From Actinomycetospora cinnamomea (GTDB taxonomy: Bacteria > Actinomycetota > Actinomycetes > Mycobacteriales > Pseudonocardiaceae): DNA of 64,000 nt. The notes below the pieces were generated by a model. The model saw only the letters and a list, made by a program, of their open reading frames with translations, was not told the DNA's origin and made no database searches. Where the stretch lies: contig NZ_QEKW01000001.1 in the NCBI RefSeq assembly GCF_003096675.1, positions 1 through 64,000 of the forward strand, given 5' to 3'. The position numbers were made by a program, and so were the translations under genes. Shown in pieces: positions 49,156 to 59,713 of the stretch. Each line of letters starts with the position of its first letter. The first letter of the stretch is position 1.

Positions 49156-50169
49156 GTGGCCGACACGCTGTTCGCCCCGCCCCTCACCGCCTGCCCGAAG
49201 CGCATGGTGTTCGGCCCGTGCGGCGGCGCGCGCAGCGACGGTACCTGCGAGCTCGATGCCGCGCTGCCGTGTCCATGGTGCGACCCGGAGGACCCGGTCG
49301 GCCTCCGGGTCTGGCCCGGCCCGACGCCCACGCCCGTCCCGGTGCGCGCCCCGGCCGTGCTCACCGACCTCAGCGTCCCGCCCTACGACCTGGCGGCGCT
49401 GCGCGAGGCCCTCGCGCTGCTCGCCCCGGTGTCCGATGCCCTGCTCGTCGGCGAACACCACCACCGTCCCGACTTCCCGCCGACGATGATGACCGCCGAG
49501 ATCCTCGCCGCCGACGCGCAGCCGTGGATCACGCTGACCTGCCGGGACCGCAACCGCGTCGTCCTCGAGCAGGAGGTGGCCGGGCTCGCCGCGCTCGGCG
49601 CCGGTGGGGCGCTGTGCGTGACCGGGGACGGGCGCGGGCACGACGTGCGCCCCGAGGCCACCCAGGTGTTCGACCTCGACAGCACCCGCCTGACCCACCT
49701 CGCCGCCTCCGCGGGGCTGCCCGCCGCGGTGGCCGTCGCCCCGGCGGCCCCGCCCGCCGCGCTGCGACCGGCCGCGCTCGCCGAGAAGCAGCGGGCGGGC
49801 GCGTGCCTGGCCGTCGCCAACCACGTCGGCTCCCCCCACGCGCTGGCCTCGTTCCTCGACGCGGCCCGGGCCGCGGGCGCGGACCTGCCGGTCGTGGCCG
49901 GCGTCGCGGTCTACACCGACGAGCGCTCGGCCGCGGTGCTCGCCGCCTTCCCGGGTCTCGCGCTCGACGCGGAGGCGGTGGCCGCGGTGCTCGCGGCACC
50001 CGACCCGCGCGAGGCCGGTATCGCGGCGGCCGTCGCCGAGGCCGAGGCGCTGCTCGCGGTACCGGGGGTGGTCGGGGTGAACCTCTCGGGGCTGGCGTCG
50101 GCCGACGGTTGGCGCGCCGGGGCGGAGGTCAAGGCCGAGGTCGCGGCACGGCTGAACGAGCGCCAATGA
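49156..50169 (+). CDS. MTHFR-like protein with N-terminal MTHFR_C-type Cys cluster
   Basis: 337 residues. The start [20 protein letters not shown] with later C-E-L and CPWCD is like the MTHFR_C module (CP-x-x-x-x-x-G-P-C-G-G), normally found fused or beside methylenetetrahydrofolate reductase. The remaining ~260 residues look like an MTHFR TIM barrel: [38 protein letters not shown] and [20 protein letters not shown]. It may be an actinobacterial, noncanonical MTHFR. FAD binding could not be judged. Four-base ATGA overlap with the methyltransferase downstream supports joint action in one-carbon metabolism. Confidence 0.65.
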   Translation: MADTLFAPPLTACPKRMVFGPCGGARSDGTCELDAALPCPWCDPEDPVGLRVWPGPTPTPVPVRAPAVLTDLSVPPYDLAALREALALLAPVSDALLVGEHHHRPDFPPTMMTAEILAADAQPWITLTCRDRNRVVLEQEVAGLAALGAGGALCVTGDGRGHDVRPEATQVFDLDSTRLTHLAASAGLPAAVAVAPAAPPAALRPAALAEKQRAGACLAVANHVGSPHALASFLDAARAAGADLPVVAGVAVYTDERSAAVLAAFPGLALDAEAVAAVLAAPDPREAGIAAAVAEAEALLAVPGVVGVNLSGLASADGWRAGAEVKAEVAARLNERQ

Positions 50170-50942
50170 GCGGGCCCGACTCGGCGATGGAGGCCGAGTT
50201 CGACACCGTCGCGGCCTGGACCGAGCAGGCGGTCGCCGACCTCGGGCGCGACCACGCGGTCCCGGCCGCCTGCCGGGGCAGCGGCTCCCCCGCCGACCTC
50301 GCGTGGCTCGCCCGGGGGCTCGACCTGCGCGGCGACGCCCGGTTCCTCGACGCCGGCGCGGGTCTGGGCGGGCCCGCAGCGTGGCTCGTCGACCACCTCG
50401 GGGGCCGCTGGACCGGGCGCCCGCTGCTGACCGAGCCGATGATCCACGCCGCGCGGTCGGCCCGCCGCCTCTTCGGCTTCCCGACGGTCGCCGCCGTGTC
50501 CGAGGCGCTGCCGCTGCCGTCGGCGAGCGTCGACGTGGCGTGGTCGCTGGGCGTCCTGTGCGTGACGCCGTCGCGCCCGCAGGTGCTCGGCGAGCTGCGC
50601 CGGGTGCTCGTGCCCGGCGGGCGGCTCGGTCTGCTCGTGCTCCAGCACGGCGGCACCCCGCTGCCCGAGCAGCCCGAGGGCAACGACTTCCCGACCCACG
50701 ACGAGCTCGCCGCCCAGCTCGCCGACGCGGGCTTTCGGGTCGACGAGGAGGTCGACGCCGCGCGCCTGCCCGGGGCACCCGCGGGGTGGGACGAGCGCGC
50801 CGACCGGGTGGACGACCACGTGCGCCGCCACCACCGTGAGCACCCGGCCCACCGTCAGGCCGAGGAGCAGCAGCGCGTCATGGGCCGCCTGCTGGGTGAG
50901 CGCCTCGTCACCACCCAGCTGCTGGTGACCACGGCGGTGTGA
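50166..50942 (+). CDS. Class I SAM-dependent methyltransferase
   Basis: 258 residues. Motif I is RFLDAGAGLGGPAAWLVDHL; LLTEPMIHAARSARRLFGFP follows, then EALPLPSASVDVAWSLGVLC (motif II), ELRRVLVPGGRLGLLVL (motif III). It is a Methyltransf_11-type enzyme with unknown acceptor. The C-terminal helix is rich in His/Arg/Glu (VDDHVRRHHREHPAHRQAEE). Translationally coupled to the MTHFR-like gene, which could supply or sense methyl groups. Confidence 0.85.
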   Translation: MSGPDSAMEAEFDTVAAWTEQAVADLGRDHAVPAACRGSGSPADLAWLARGLDLRGDARFLDAGAGLGGPAAWLVDHLGGRWTGRPLLTEPMIHAARSARRLFGFPTVAAVSEALPLPSASVDVAWSLGVLCVTPSRPQVLGELRRVLVPGGRLGLLVLQHGGTPLPEQPEGNDFPTHDELAAQLADAGFRVDEEVDAARLPGAPAGWDERADRVDDHVRRHHREHPAHRQAEEQQRVMGRLLGERLVTTQLLVTTAV

Positions 50943-50969
50943 CCCCGGCCGCACGGGCGGGCCCGCTCG

Positions 50970-50986
50970 CCCGCCCGGCGGGCGGG
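50970..50986 (+). terminator. GC-rich hairpin after the methyltransferase gene
   Basis: CCCGCCCG-G-CGGGCGGG, perfect 8-bp arms with a single central base, 28 nt after the stop. Consistent with an actinobacterial hairpin terminator without a T tract. Confidence 0.5.
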
Positions 50987-51190
50987 ACGAGGTGCCCGTG
51001 CGCCCGGCGGCACGCCCGGACGAGCGACACCCGGCCGGGCGCACCACCCGCCGCCGGATCGGACCGGTCGGGCGTCCCCGGGCGCGCCGCGCTCGTGGCG
51101 GGCGCCCCGGCCGGGTCTACTGGACGTGTGCCGGCTGATCCGGGCCCCGCGACCGCGGGGCCGGCCGACCGGTGCCGGGAGGAGAACGCG

Positions 51191-51487
51191 GTGACCTACG
51201 ACGCGGTCAGTGCCTACACGGTGCTGTTCGGCGACGGCGAGGCCCCGGCACGCGTGACCGTGCACGGGTCGGCCGAGGAGGCCTGGGGCGCGCTGGACCT
51301 GCTGGTCCGCGGCCGGTCCCGCCGCTGGCGCGCCCGCCCGGGCGCCATCGACGAGGGACGGGTCACCGAACTGGCCGAGCGCTGGCGCCGCGCCGACCCC
51401 GAGCGCCGCTACTGGCAGGTGGCGCCCCACCGCCTGCGCGTCACCGTCCCGGCCATCGCCGAACCCCGGACCGTCCGCCCGGCCTGA
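51191..51487 (+). CDS. Small hypothetical protein
   Basis: 98 residues from GTG 51191 after GGGAGGAG. No domain recognised. It contains VSAYTVLFGDGEAPARVTVH, SAEEAWGALDLLVRGRSRRW and RRYWQVAPHRLRVTVP. Rich in Arg and Trp; may be nucleic-acid binding. It stands alone between the methyltransferase and the repeat-bracketed hydrolase. Confidence 0.55.
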   Translation: MTYDAVSAYTVLFGDGEAPARVTVHGSAEEAWGALDLLVRGRSRRWRARPGAIDEGRVTELAERWRRADPERRYWQVAPHRLRVTVPAIAEPRTVRPA

Positions 51488-51503
51488 CCCGCCCCACCCC
51501 CGG

Positions 51504-51552
51504 CAGCGAACGCGCTGTTCGCGGCTTCTATGCGTCGAAAGTCCCCGTTCGC
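51504..51552 (+). repeat. Inverted repeat, left copy (~49 bp)
   Basis: Begins CAGCGAACGCGCTGTTCGC, then GCTTCTATGCG, and ends GTTCGCG. Its reverse complement matches 52540-52588 with few mismatches and one or two 1-base gaps. Each copy itself folds, since GCGAAC/GTTCGC half-sites recur. Together the copies bracket 1085 bp with one hydrolase gene. Confidence 0.85.
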
Positions 51553-51794
51553 GGTCGCCGCGGGGCGCTCCACGCCCTCGCCGATCCCCTACGCGATGAT
51601 CACCAGGCTCCTGCGCGGGACCGGAAGATCGACACGGGCGGCACGAGCCTGCTGATCTCCCCGCCACCGGCGAGGTGGGGACCACCCCACCGCATCGCAG
51701 GGCGCGCCCTCCCGACGCGGCCCGCCGGCCCGAGCAGCCTCGTCGCCAGGACGCGCCGGGCGACGGGCCCGGCCCCGCGCGGCGGAGGTGGGTC

Positions 51795-52772
51795 ATGGTC
51801 GAGGGTCCGGCGTCGCACCGTCGCGGCGTCGTCACGTCGGCCCGCCGTCACCTCCACGAGGTCCGGGCGGGGCTGCGGGTGGTCGTGGCGGTGCTCGTCA
51901 CCCTGCTGCTCGTCGCGGTGCGTGCGGGGCGTCGGCGCCCGGAGCGCGCCGCGACCCCGGTCGCGTCGGCACGCTCGCTCGTCGTCCTCGTCCACGGCCT
52001 CGGCGCGGGTCCGCACTGCTGGGACGCCGTCGCCGGCGCGCTGAGCGGACCGGGCGTCGCGGTCGTCACCCACCGCTACCCCTGGACCACCCGTGTCGAG
52101 GAGCTCGGCGACCGGCTCGCCGACGAGGTCCTCGACCTCGCCCGCCGCAGCGGCGCCCGCACGGTCACGCTCGTCGGGCACAGCCTCGGCGGCGTGGTCG
52201 TGGCTGCGAGCCTGGCCGGCGGGCGCTTGGAGGGCACCGTCACCGGGGTCGTCACCGTCGCCGCGCCGCTGCGCGGCACCCCCTGGGCGCGGCTGTTCCC
52301 GGTCGGCGCGGTGGGCGACCTGCGCACCGGCTCGCCCGTCCTGCGCACGCTCGCCGCGACGCCCCGCCGGGCCGGCGTGCCGTGGACCGCGGTCGCCTCC
52401 CGGGTCGACGGCGTCGTCCCGCCCCCGCGGGCGATGCTGGAGGGCGCCGAGCCCGTCGTCGTCGACGGCGTCGGCCACTGCGGCCTGCTGGGTGACGTCG
52501 ACGTCGTCGCCCGCATCGCGGGCCTGGCCGGCCGCGCAGGCGAACGCGGACTTCGAACGCATAGAAGCAGCGAACAGCGCGTTCGCTGCCCCGGGGGTCA
52601 GGCCAGGGCGCGGTCGGTCGGGTCGATCGGGCGCGGGAGGACGTCGCGGCCGGTGAGGTGGGCGTCGACGCCCGCGGCCGCCGAGCGGCCCTCGGCGATC
52701 GCCCAGACGATGAGCGACTGCCCGCGCCCGGCGTCGCCGGCGACGAAGACGCCGGGCACCGACGTCTCGTAG
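51795..52772 (+). CDS. Membrane-anchored alpha/beta hydrolase (lipase-like)
   Basis: 325 residues in the open frame. A single hydrophobic helix near residue 25 (LRVVVAVLVTLLLVAV) is a signal anchor. Then the lipase fold: SLVVLVHGLGAGPHCWDAVA, the Ser elbow VTLVGHSLGGVVVAASLAGG, VDGVVPPPRAM and the His in GVGHCGLLGD. The natural end is probably near residue 250; after it the frame runs through the right repeat copy and 175 bp antisense to gltD before a stop at 52772, giving an Arg/Ser-rich tail unlike the family. GCGGAGG precedes ATG 51795. Substrate unknown. Confidence 0.75.
   Translation: MVEGPASHRRGVVTSARRHLHEVRAGLRVVVAVLVTLLLVAVRAGRRRPERAATPVASARSLVVLVHGLGAGPHCWDAVAGALSGPGVAVVTHRYPWTTRVEELGDRLADEVLDLARRSGARTVTLVGHSLGGVVVAASLAGGRLEGTVTGVVTVAAPLRGTPWARLFPVGAVGDLRTGSPVLRTLAATPRRAGVPWTAVASRVDGVVPPPRAMLEGAEPVVVDGVGHCGLLGDVDVVARIAGLAGRAGERGLRTHRSSEQRVRCPGGQARARSVGSIGRGRTSRPVRWASTPAAAERPSAIAQTMSDCPRPASPATKTPGTDVS
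52540..52588 (-). repeat. Inverted repeat, right copy (~49 bp)
   Basis: Reverse complement of the left copy at 51504. The plus strand reads GCGAACGCGGACTTCGAACG, CATAGAAGCAGCGAACAGCG and CGTTCGCTG. It ends 10 bp before the gltD stop codon. Confidence 0.85.
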
Positions 52773-54061
52773 TTCGACTCCCGCCGCACGTTGCCGCGCT
52801 CGTCGTAGGCCACGCCGAGGCTGTCGAGCAGGCCCTCCTTCTGCGGGCCGAGGAAGCCCATCGCGAGGAAGACCAGGTCGGCGGGCAGCTCGCGCTCCGA
52901 GCCCTCGACCGGCACGAACTTCCCGCCGGAGCGCTCCACGTCCACCAGCCGCAGCGCGCGCAGGTTCCCGTCGGAGTCGCCGAGGAACTCCTCGGTGTTG
53001 ACCGAGAACAGGCGCTCGCCGCCCTCCTCGTGCGCGGAGGACACCCGGAAGATCATCGGGTAGGTCGGCCACGGGTTGGTCGCGGGCCGCTCCGACGGCG
53101 GGATCGGCATGATCTCGAGCTGGGTGACCGACGCGGCGCCCTGGCGGTGGGCGGTGCCCACGCAGTCGGCGCCGGTGTCGCCGCCGCCGATGACGACGAC
53201 GTGCTTGCCCTCCGCGTCGATGAACGAGCGCTCGTAGTCGCCCTGCTGGACCCGGTTGGACGGCGGCAGGTACTCCATCGCCTGGTAGATGCCGTGCAGG
53301 TCGCGGCCGGTGATCGGCAGGTCGCGCCAGGCGGTGGCCCCCACCGACAGCACCACCGCGTCGTACTCCGCGCGCAGCTTCTCCACCGTCACGTCCGTGT
53401 CGGCCGGTCCCCCGACCTCGACGCCCGCGAGGAACCGCGTGCCCTCGGCCACCATCTGCTCGAGGCGGCGGTCGAGGCGGCGCTTCTCCATCTTGAACTC
53501 GGGGATGCCGTAGCGCAGCAGGCCCCCGATGCGGTCGGCGCGCTCGTAGACGGTGACGTCGTGCCCGGCGCGGGTGAGCTGCTGGGCGGCGGCCAGGCCC
53601 GCGGGCCCGGAGCCGATCACCGCCACCGACTTCCCGGTCCGGTGCTCCGGGGGTTGCGGGCGCACGAATCCCTCGTCCCAGGCCCGGTCGATGATCTCGA
53701 TCTCGACCTGCTTGATCGTCACCGGGTCCGAGTTGATGCCGAGGACGCACGCGGACTCGCAGGGCGCCGGGCACAGCGTGCCGGTGAACTCCGGGAAGTT
53801 GTTGGTCGCGTGCAGGCGCTCGATGGCCTCGGCCCAGTCGTCGCGCCAGACCAGGTCGTTCCACTCGGGGATCATGTTGCCCAGCGGGCAGCCCTGGTGG
53901 CAGAACGGGATGCCGCAGTCCATGCAGCGCCCGGCCTGCTTGCGCAGCGTGGTCGGGTTGAGCTCCTCGTAGACCTCGTGCCAGTCCTTGATGCGGATGT
54001 CGACCGGCCGCCGCCGCGGGAGCTCGCGGCCGGTGGTGAGGAAACCTCGGGGGTCAGCCAC
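52598..54061 (-). CDS. gltD: Glutamate synthase (NADPH) small subunit
   Basis: 487 residues. Fe-S Cys clusters near the N-terminus: [20 protein letters not shown] and [18 protein letters not shown] site [25 protein letters not shown] site [21 protein letters not shown]-terminal FAD contact [20 protein letters not shown]. It passes electrons from NADPH to the large subunit. GTG at 54061 overlaps gltB's end by 8 bp. Its own 3' end is overlapped antisense by the hydrolase frame. Confidence 0.96.
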   Translation of the reverse strand: MADPRGFLTTGRELPRRRPVDIRIKDWHEVYEELNPTTLRKQAGRCMDCGIPFCHQGCPLGNMIPEWNDLVWRDDWAEAIERLHATNNFPEFTGTLCPAPCESACVLGINSDPVTIKQVEIEIIDRAWDEGFVRPQPPEHRTGKSVAVIGSGPAGLAAAQQLTRAGHDVTVYERADRIGGLLRYGIPEFKMEKRRLDRRLEQMVAEGTRFLAGVEVGGPADTDVTVEKLRAEYDAVVLSVGATAWRDLPITGRDLHGIYQAMEYLPPSNRVQQGDYERSFIDAEGKHVVVIGGGDTGADCVGTAHRQGAASVTQLEIMPIPPSERPATNPWPTYPMIFRVSSAHEEGGERLFSVNTEEFLGDSDGNLRALRLVDVERSGGKFVPVEGSERELPADLVFLAMGFLGPQKEGLLDSLGVAYDERGNVRRESNYETSVPGVFVAGDAGRGQSLIVWAIAEGRSAAAGVDAHLTGRDVLPRPIDPTDRALA

Positions 54062-57000
54062 GAGCAGCCTCCATGATCGCTTCGTTGACGTCGCGGCCGT
54101 TGCGCTCGGCGTCGGCGGTGGCCTCCAGGACCCGCTTGAAGTCGGTCGGCATGACCTTGGTGAACCGGGCCGCCGCTGATCCGATTCCTGTGTCCCAGTC
54201 GGTGAGCAGGTCATGGGCCACCGCGGAGTCGGTGGCCGCGTAGTGCTTCTCGACCAGCGGGCGGAGCTCGTCCAGGTCGTGGGCGTCGAGCACCTCGAGC
54301 TCGACCATCTGGTGGTTCACCCGGCCCTCGACGAGGTCGAGCACGTAGGCGATGCCGCCGGACATGCCGGCGGCGAAGTTGCGCCCGGTCGGGCCGAGGA
54401 TCACCGCGCGCCCGCCGGTCATGTACTCGCAGCCGTGGTCGCCGACGCCCTCGACGACGGCCACCGCCCCGGAGTTCCGGACGCAGAAGCGCTCGCCGAC
54501 CTTGCCGCGCAGGAACGCCTCGCCGGCCGTGGCGCCGTAGAGGATGACGTTGCCGGCGACGATGTGCTGCTCGGCGACGAACGGCGCCTGCGGGTGCGGG
54601 CGCACCGAGAGCCGCCCGCCCGAGAGGCCCTTGCCGAAGTAGTCGTTGGTGTCGCCGATCAGCCGCATCGTCACGCCGCGCGGCAGGAAGGCGCCGAACG
54701 ACTGCCCGCCCGAGCCGGTGAACGTGATGTCGATGGTGTCGTCGGGCAGGCCCTGGCCGCCCCAGCGGCGGGTGACCTCGGAGCCGAGCATCGTGCCGAC
54801 GGTCCGGTTGACGTTGCGCACAGGCAGCTCGAGGCGCACCGGGGTGCCGTCGGCGATCGCGCCCTCGGCGAGCTGGATCAGCGTGTGGTCCAGCGCCTTC
54901 TCCATGCCGTGGTCCTGGGGCACCGCCTGGTGCAGCACGGTGGCGTCGGGGATGTCGGCGGGCCGGTGCAGGATCGGCGAGAGGTCGAGCCCCTCGGCCT
55001 TCCAGTGCGACTCGGCAGCGCGGGTGTCGAGCACCTCGGTGCGCCCGATCGCCTCGGACAGCGACCGGAAGCCCAGCGCCGCCAGGTGCTCGCGCACCTC
55101 CTGGGCGATGAACTCCATGAACGCCACGACGTACTCGGCCTTGCCGTCGAACTTCTGGCGCAGCACCGGGTTCTGGGTGGCGACGCCGACCGGGCAGGTG
55201 TCCAGGTGGCAGACGCGCATCATGATGCAGCCGCTGACCACCAGCGGAGCCGTCGCGAAGCCGTACTCCTCGGCACCCAGCAGCGCGGCGATGACCACGT
55301 CGCGGCCGGTCTTCAGCTGGCCGTCGGTCTGCACGACGATCCGGTCGCGCAGACCGTTGGCCAGCAGCGTCTGCTGGGTCTCGGCCAGGCCCAGCTCCCA
55401 GGGCCCGCCCGCGTGCTTGATCGAGGAGAGCGGCGACGCGCCCGTCCCGCCGTCGTGCCCGGAGATCAGGACGACGTCGGCGTGCGCCTTCGACACCCCG
55501 GCCGCGACCGTGCCGACGCCGACCTGGGAGACGAGCTTGACGTGGATGCGCGCTCGCGGGTTGGCGTTCTTGAGGTCGTGGATGAGCTGGGCGATGTCCT
55601 CGATGGAGTAGATGTCGTGGTGCGGCGGCGGCGAGATCAGGCCGACCCCGGGCGTCGAGTACCGGGTCTTCGCGATCCACGGGTAGACCTTGTGCCCGGG
55701 CAGCTGCCCGCCCTCGCCGGGCTTGGCGCCCTGCGCGATCTTGATCTGGATGTCGTCGGCGTTGACCAGGTACTCGCTGGTGACGCCGAAGCGCCCCGAC
55801 GCGACCTGCTTGACCGCCGAGCGCCGCGAGTCGCCGTTGGCGTCGCGGGTGAAGCGGTTCGGGTCCTCACCGCCCTCGCCGGTGTTCGAGCGCCCGCCCA
55901 GGCGGTTCATCGCGATGGCCAGCACCTCGTGCATCTCCTGCGAGATCGACCCGTAGGAGATGGCTCCGGTGTTGAACCGCTTGACGATCTCGGAGACCGG
56001 CTCGACCTCGTCGATCGGCACGGGGGTCCGGCCGACCGACTCCGCGGCCTTGAAGTCGAACAGCCCGCGCAGGGTCATCAGCCGCGAGCTCTGCTCGTCG
56101 ACCGCGCGGGTGTACTCCTTGAACGTGTCGTAGTTCTGGGTGCGCGTGGAGTGCTGCAGCTTGAACACCGTGTGCGGGTTGAAGACGTGCAGCTCGCCCT
56201 CGCGGCGCCACTGGTACTCGCCGCCGACGGCGAGCTCGCGGTGCGCGGGCTTGACCCCGTCGGCCGGCCAGGCCTGGCGGTGGCGCTGCGCGACCTCCTC
56301 GGCGAGCACGTCGTAGCCCACCCCGCCGAGGCGCGAGGTGGTGCCGGCGAAGCAGTCGTCGACGACCTCGGGGCCCAGGCCGATCGCCTCGAAGATCTGG
56401 GCGCCGACGTACGAGGAGACCGTCGAGACACCCATCTTGCTCATCACCTTGCGCACGCCCTTGGCCAGCGCCTCGACCACGTTGCGCGTCGCGGTCCCCG
56501 AGGTGACGCCGGTGATGACGCCCCGGTCGATGAGGTCGTCGACCGAGTCCAGCGCGAGGTACGGGTTCACCGCGCTGGCGCCGTAGCCGAGCAGCAGGGA
56601 GACGTGGTGGGTCTCGCGGACGTCGCCGGCCTCGACGACGAGGTCGACGCGGGTGCGGGTCTTCTCGCGCACGAGGTGGTGGTGCACCGCGCCGGTGAGC
56701 AGCAGCGACGGGATCGGCGCGTGGTCGGCGTCGGAGTTGCGGTCCGACAGGACGATGACGCGCGCGCCGTCGGCGACGGCGGTCGAGACCTCCTCGCGGA
56801 TCTCGGTGAGCCGCTCCCGGAGCGCGTCCCCACCCCCGGCGACGGGGTAGAGCCCGGACACGACGTAGGGCGCGAAGCCGGGCATGTCGCCGTCGTCGTT
56901 GATGCCGACGAGCTGGGCGAGCTCGTCGTCGTCGATGACCGGCAGCGGCAGCACGACGCGCCGGCACGAGGCGGGCGAGGCGTCGAGCAGGTTGGTCTCC

Positions 57001-58712
57001 GACCCCAGGTGCACCTGCAGGGAGGTCACCAGCTCCTCGCGGTAGGCGTCCAGCGGCGGGTTGGTGACCTGCGCGAAGAGCTGGATGAAGTAGTCGAACA
57101 GCACCCGGCTGCGCGAGGAGAACGGCGCCAGCGGCGCGTCGTTGCCCATCGAGCCGGTGGCCTCGGCGCCCCCGGTGGCCATCGGGCGCAGGAGCAGCGA
57201 GACCTCCTCGCTGGTGTAGCCGAAGGTCTGCTGGCGGCGCACGAGCACGTCGTGGTCGAACGGCACGCGCTCGCGGACCGGCAGGTCGGCGAGCTCGACC
57301 ATCCCGGCGTGCAGCCACTCGTCGTACGGGTGCTCGGCGGCGAGCTCGCCCTTGATCTCGTCGTCGTCGACGATCCGGCGCTCGACGGTGTCGACGAGGA
57401 ACATGCGGCCGGGCTCGAGGCGGCCCTTGCGCACGATCGTCGTGGGGTCGATCTCGAGCACCCCGACCTCGGAGCCGAGCACGACCAGGCCGTCCTCGGT
57501 GACCCAGTAGCGGGCGGGCCGCAGGCCGTTGCGGTCGAGCACCGCGCCGATCACCGAGCCGTCGGTGAACGCGGCGAGCGCGGGGCCGTCCCAGGCCTCC
57601 ATGAGCGTGGAGTGGTAGCGGTAGAACGCCCGCCGGGCGGGGTCCATCTCGGCGTGGTTCTCCCACGCCTCGGGGATCATCATCAGCACCGCGTGCGGCA
57701 GCGTGCGGCCGCCGAGGTGCAGCAGCTCGAGCACCTCGTCGAAGGTCGCCGAGTCGCTGGCGTCGGGCGTGACGATCGGGAACAGCCGGTCGAGTTCGGC
57801 CTCGCCGAACGCCCCGGTGGCGAGCATCGACTCGCGCGCGGCCATCCAGTTCCGGTTGCCGCGCAGGGTGTTGATCTCGCCGTTGTGCGCGAGGTAGCGG
57901 TACGGGTGCGCCAGGCTCCACGCCGGGAAGGTGTTGGTGGAGAAGCGGCTGTGCACCAGGGCGATCGAGCTGGTGGTGCGCTCGTCGGCGAGGTCGGCGA
58001 AGAAGGGCTCCAGCTGCTCCTCGGCGAGCATGCCCTTGTAGACGACGGTGCGCCCCGACAGGCTCGGGAAGTAGGTCTCCAGCCCGGCGGCCCGGGTCTC
58101 GTGCTCGACGCGCTTGCGCAGCGCGAAGGCCCGGCGCTCGAGGGTCAGGACCACCCCGGCGTCCCTATCGGCGTGCTCCCCTGATCCCCCCGCTGACGGC
58201 GTGTCGACCACGTGGTCCACGCCCGCGTCTTCACCCGCCCGCCCGAGGCCGACGAAGAGCTGGCGGAACCGCGGCATCACCGCGCGGGCGGTGGGGCCGA
58301 TGCCGGCGCGGTCGGGGTCGACGGGCAGCTCGCGCCAGGCCAGGACCTCGAGGCCCTCCTCGCCCGCGATCCGCCCGACGATCTCCTCGATCGCGGAGGG
58401 GTCGCCGTCGACGGGCAGGAAGGCGTTGCCGACCGCGTAGCGCCCGGCCGCGGGCAGCTCGACGCCCGCCTCGGCGAGCACGGGGCGGTAGAGGCCGTCG
58501 GGGACCTGGATGAGGATGCCCGCGCCGTCGCCGGTTTCCGGTTCCGCGCCGCGGGCACCCCGGTGCTCGAGGTTGATGAGCGCGGTGAGCCCCCGGCTGA
58601 CGGTGCGATGGTCACGGCGACCGGCGATGTCGGCCACGAAGGCGACGCCACAGGCGTCGTGCTCGTGGGCAGGGTCGTAAAGGCCCTCGGCCCGGCGTCC
58701 GGTCGCGTCCAC
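54054..58712 (-). CDS. gltB: Glutamate synthase (NADPH) large subunit
   Basis: 1552 residues, full length. Type-2 glutamine amidotransferase with Cys21 in [15 protein letters not shown] (short propeptide cut before Cys), the central domain, the FMN-binding synthase domain with [36 protein letters not shown] and the 3Fe-4S motif [19 protein letters not shown], then the beta-helix GXGXG-like C-terminal domain ([27 protein letters not shown]). It makes two glutamates from glutamine and 2-oxoglutarate. A ~25-residue acidic insertion ([20 protein letters not shown]) near residue 180 is unusual. GGAGG precedes the GTG start. Confidence 0.97.
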   Translation of the reverse strand: MDATGRRAEGLYDPAHEHDACGVAFVADIAGRRDHRTVSRGLTALINLEHRGARGAEPETGDGAGILIQVPDGLYRPVLAEAGVELPAAGRYAVGNAFLPVDGDPSAIEEIVGRIAGEEGLEVLAWRELPVDPDRAGIGPTARAVMPRFRQLFVGLGRAGEDAGVDHVVDTPSAGGSGEHADRDAGVVLTLERRAFALRKRVEHETRAAGLETYFPSLSGRTVVYKGMLAEEQLEPFFADLADERTTSSIALVHSRFSTNTFPAWSLAHPYRYLAHNGEINTLRGNRNWMAARESMLATGAFGEAELDRLFPIVTPDASDSATFDEVLELLHLGGRTLPHAVLMMIPEAWENHAEMDPARRAFYRYHSTLMEAWDGPALAAFTDGSVIGAVLDRNGLRPARYWVTEDGLVVLGSEVGVLEIDPTTIVRKGRLEPGRMFLVDTVERRIVDDDEIKGELAAEHPYDEWLHAGMVELADLPVRERVPFDHDVLVRRQQTFGYTSEEVSLLLRPMATGGAEATGSMGNDAPLAPFSSRSRVLFDYFIQLFAQVTNPPLDAYREELVTSLQVHLGSETNLLDASPASCRRVVLPLPVIDDDELAQLVGINDDGDMPGFAPYVVSGLYPVAGGGDALRERLTEIREEVSTAVADGARVIVLSDRNSDADHAPIPSLLLTGAVHHHLVREKTRTRVDLVVEAGDVRETHHVSLLLGYGASAVNPYLALDSVDDLIDRGVITGVTSGTATRNVVEALAKGVRKVMSKMGVSTVSSYVGAQIFEAIGLGPEVVDDCFAGTTSRLGGVGYDVLAEEVAQRHRQAWPADGVKPAHRELAVGGEYQWRREGELHVFNPHTVFKLQHSTRTQNYDTFKEYTRAVDEQSSRLMTLRGLFDFKAAESVGRTPVPIDEVEPVSEIVKRFNTGAISYGSISQEMHEVLAIAMNRLGGRSNTGEGGEDPNRFTRDANGDSRRSAVKQVASGRFGVTSEYLVNADDIQIKIAQGAKPGEGGQLPGHKVYPWIAKTRYSTPGVGLISPPPHHDIYSIEDIAQLIHDLKNANPRARIHVKLVSQVGVGTVAAGVSKAHADVVLISGHDGGTGASPLSSIKHAGGPWELGLAETQQTLLANGLRDRIVVQTDGQLKTGRDVVIAALLGAEEYGFATAPLVVSGCIMMRVCHLDTCPVGVATQNPVLRQKFDGKAEYVVAFMEFIAQEVREHLAALGFRSLSEAIGRTEVLDTRAAESHWKAEGLDLSPILHRPADIPDATVLHQAVPQDHGMEKALDHTLIQLAEGAIADGTPVRLELPVRNVNRTVGTMLGSEVTRRWGGQGLPDDTIDITFTGSGGQSFGAFLPRGVTMRLIGDTNDYFGKGLSGGRLSVRPHPQAPFVAEQHIVAGNVILYGATAGEAFLRGKVGERFCVRNSGAVAVVEGVGDHGCEYMTGGRAVILGPTGRNFAAGMSGGIAYVLDLVEGRVNHQMVELEVLDAHDLDELRPLVEKHYAATDSAVAHDLLTDWDTGIGSAAARFTKVMPTDFKRVLEATADAERNGRDVNEAIMEAARG

Positions 58713-59254
58713 GTGGCGCCTCCGATCGTTCTCGCGTGCAGGTGGTGGTCGCCGGGGACCGGCGTGGTGGTCGTGGGGTGGGGAGCGCCATCCGCACTGG
58801 ACTCGTCCCGAGACGGCCCCCGCACACCCGGTCGGCGGTGGACGACCGGAGGGGCAACCCGACGTTAACCTCCGCAGCCGTGCGCGCGCACCGGGTCGAT
58901 GGGCCCGAAAGAGTGCTGATCGCCACGTGCCGGCAACCGGCGGGGGTCAGCGCCTCCTGCGTCGGCGCGCGGCGGGATCCTCATAGGGATCCCGACCCGG
59001 CAGCCCGGCCGCGGCGGCGTCGCCCGACGAGCGCGGAGCGCGCGGTGGGCGCCGCGCCCTCGTGATCGATCCCGACACGCCGATCAGTCTGCCCGGCGAC
59101 ACACCGTGCGGCCAACCCCCGCTACCCGGCGGTACGCCCCGGGACAGCCGCTGACGGTGTGCTGAGGTGTCCCCGCCGCACGACCGGGTAACCGGGGCGG
59201 GTCGAACGCGTGTTCGACGCGACCCTCGACCACCCCGACGACCGAGGAGCTCCG
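58713..59254. other. Divergent intergenic region, gltB / DUF3072 gene
   Basis: 542 bp with no convincing gene. It holds the gltB promoter on the minus strand, a BamHI-like dyad hairpin at 58974-58993 (GGGATCC-TCATAG-GGATCCC), a GCCGG-CAA-CCGGC hairpin at about 58929-58941 nested in a GCTGA/TCAGC stem, and a candidate stress promoter before the DUF3072 gene. Confidence 0.45.
59167..59191 (+). promoter_or_regulatory. Candidate SigB/SigF-type promoter for the DUF3072 gene
   Basis: GTGT, 15 nt, GGGTAA: close to the GTTT-N15-17-GGGTA pattern of actinobacterial stress sigma factors. It lies about 64 bp before the chosen start codon. One base off the -35 consensus; not proven. Confidence 0.4.
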
Positions 59255-59713
59255 GTGACCGACCCCCAGACCACGACCCCCGACCCGCGCGCCGTGAAGA
59301 CCCCCGGTGACGACTCCCCCGCCGCGAAGGACAACAGCGCGTGGGTCACGGGCGACGAGCCGATGACCGGCCCGCAGGCGAGCTATCTCGAGACGCTCGC
59401 CCACCAGGCCGGCGAGGAGCCGCCGAGCGGGCTGAGCAAGGCCCAGGCCTCCGACGAGATCGAGCGCCTGCAGGGCGCGGTGACCCCGACCACCGGGAAC
59501 GGCACGGAGGGCGGGGACTCCCCCGACCTCTCGCGCCAGGAGCGCCCCACCACCGAGTGGGTCACCGGGGACGAGCCGATGACCGGGCCCCAGGCCAGCT
59601 ACCTCGAGACGCTGGCCCAGCAGGCCGGCGAGGAGCCGCCCACCGGGCTGAGCAAGTCGCAGGCGTCCCGGGCGATCGACGAGCTGCAGCAGAAGGCCGG
59701 CCGGACCCCGTGA
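59255..59713 (+). CDS. Tandem DUF3072 protein
   Basis: 152 residues from GTG 59255 (GAGGAG upstream). Two copies of the same ~45-residue unit: WVTGDEPMTGPQASYLETLA, then A-G-E-E-P-P-S/T-G-L-S-K-x-Q-A-S, at about residues 30-75 and 101-146, joined by a Gly/Thr-rich spacer. DUF3072 proteins normally have one unit; the function is unknown, and they are often stress-induced. GTGA overlap couples it to the RibD-like gene. Confidence 0.85.
   Translation: MTDPQTTTPDPRAVKTPGDDSPAAKDNSAWVTGDEPMTGPQASYLETLAHQAGEEPPSGLSKAQASDEIERLQGAVTPTTGNGTEGGDSPDLSRQERPTTEWVTGDEPMTGPQASYLETLAQQAGEEPPTGLSKSQASRAIDELQQKAGRTP

Noticed and set aside
54213-58184. A 1323-codon open frame antisense to gltB
   Set aside because: Runs exactly opposite a clear gltB gene, has no family features, and its composition reflects third-position GC of gltB.
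58900-59000. Possible SAM-IV-type or other riboswitch upstream of gltB
   Set aside because: A GCCGGCAACCGGC hairpin resembles part of a SAM-IV core, but the other conserved segments were not found and the strand is opposite to gltB.
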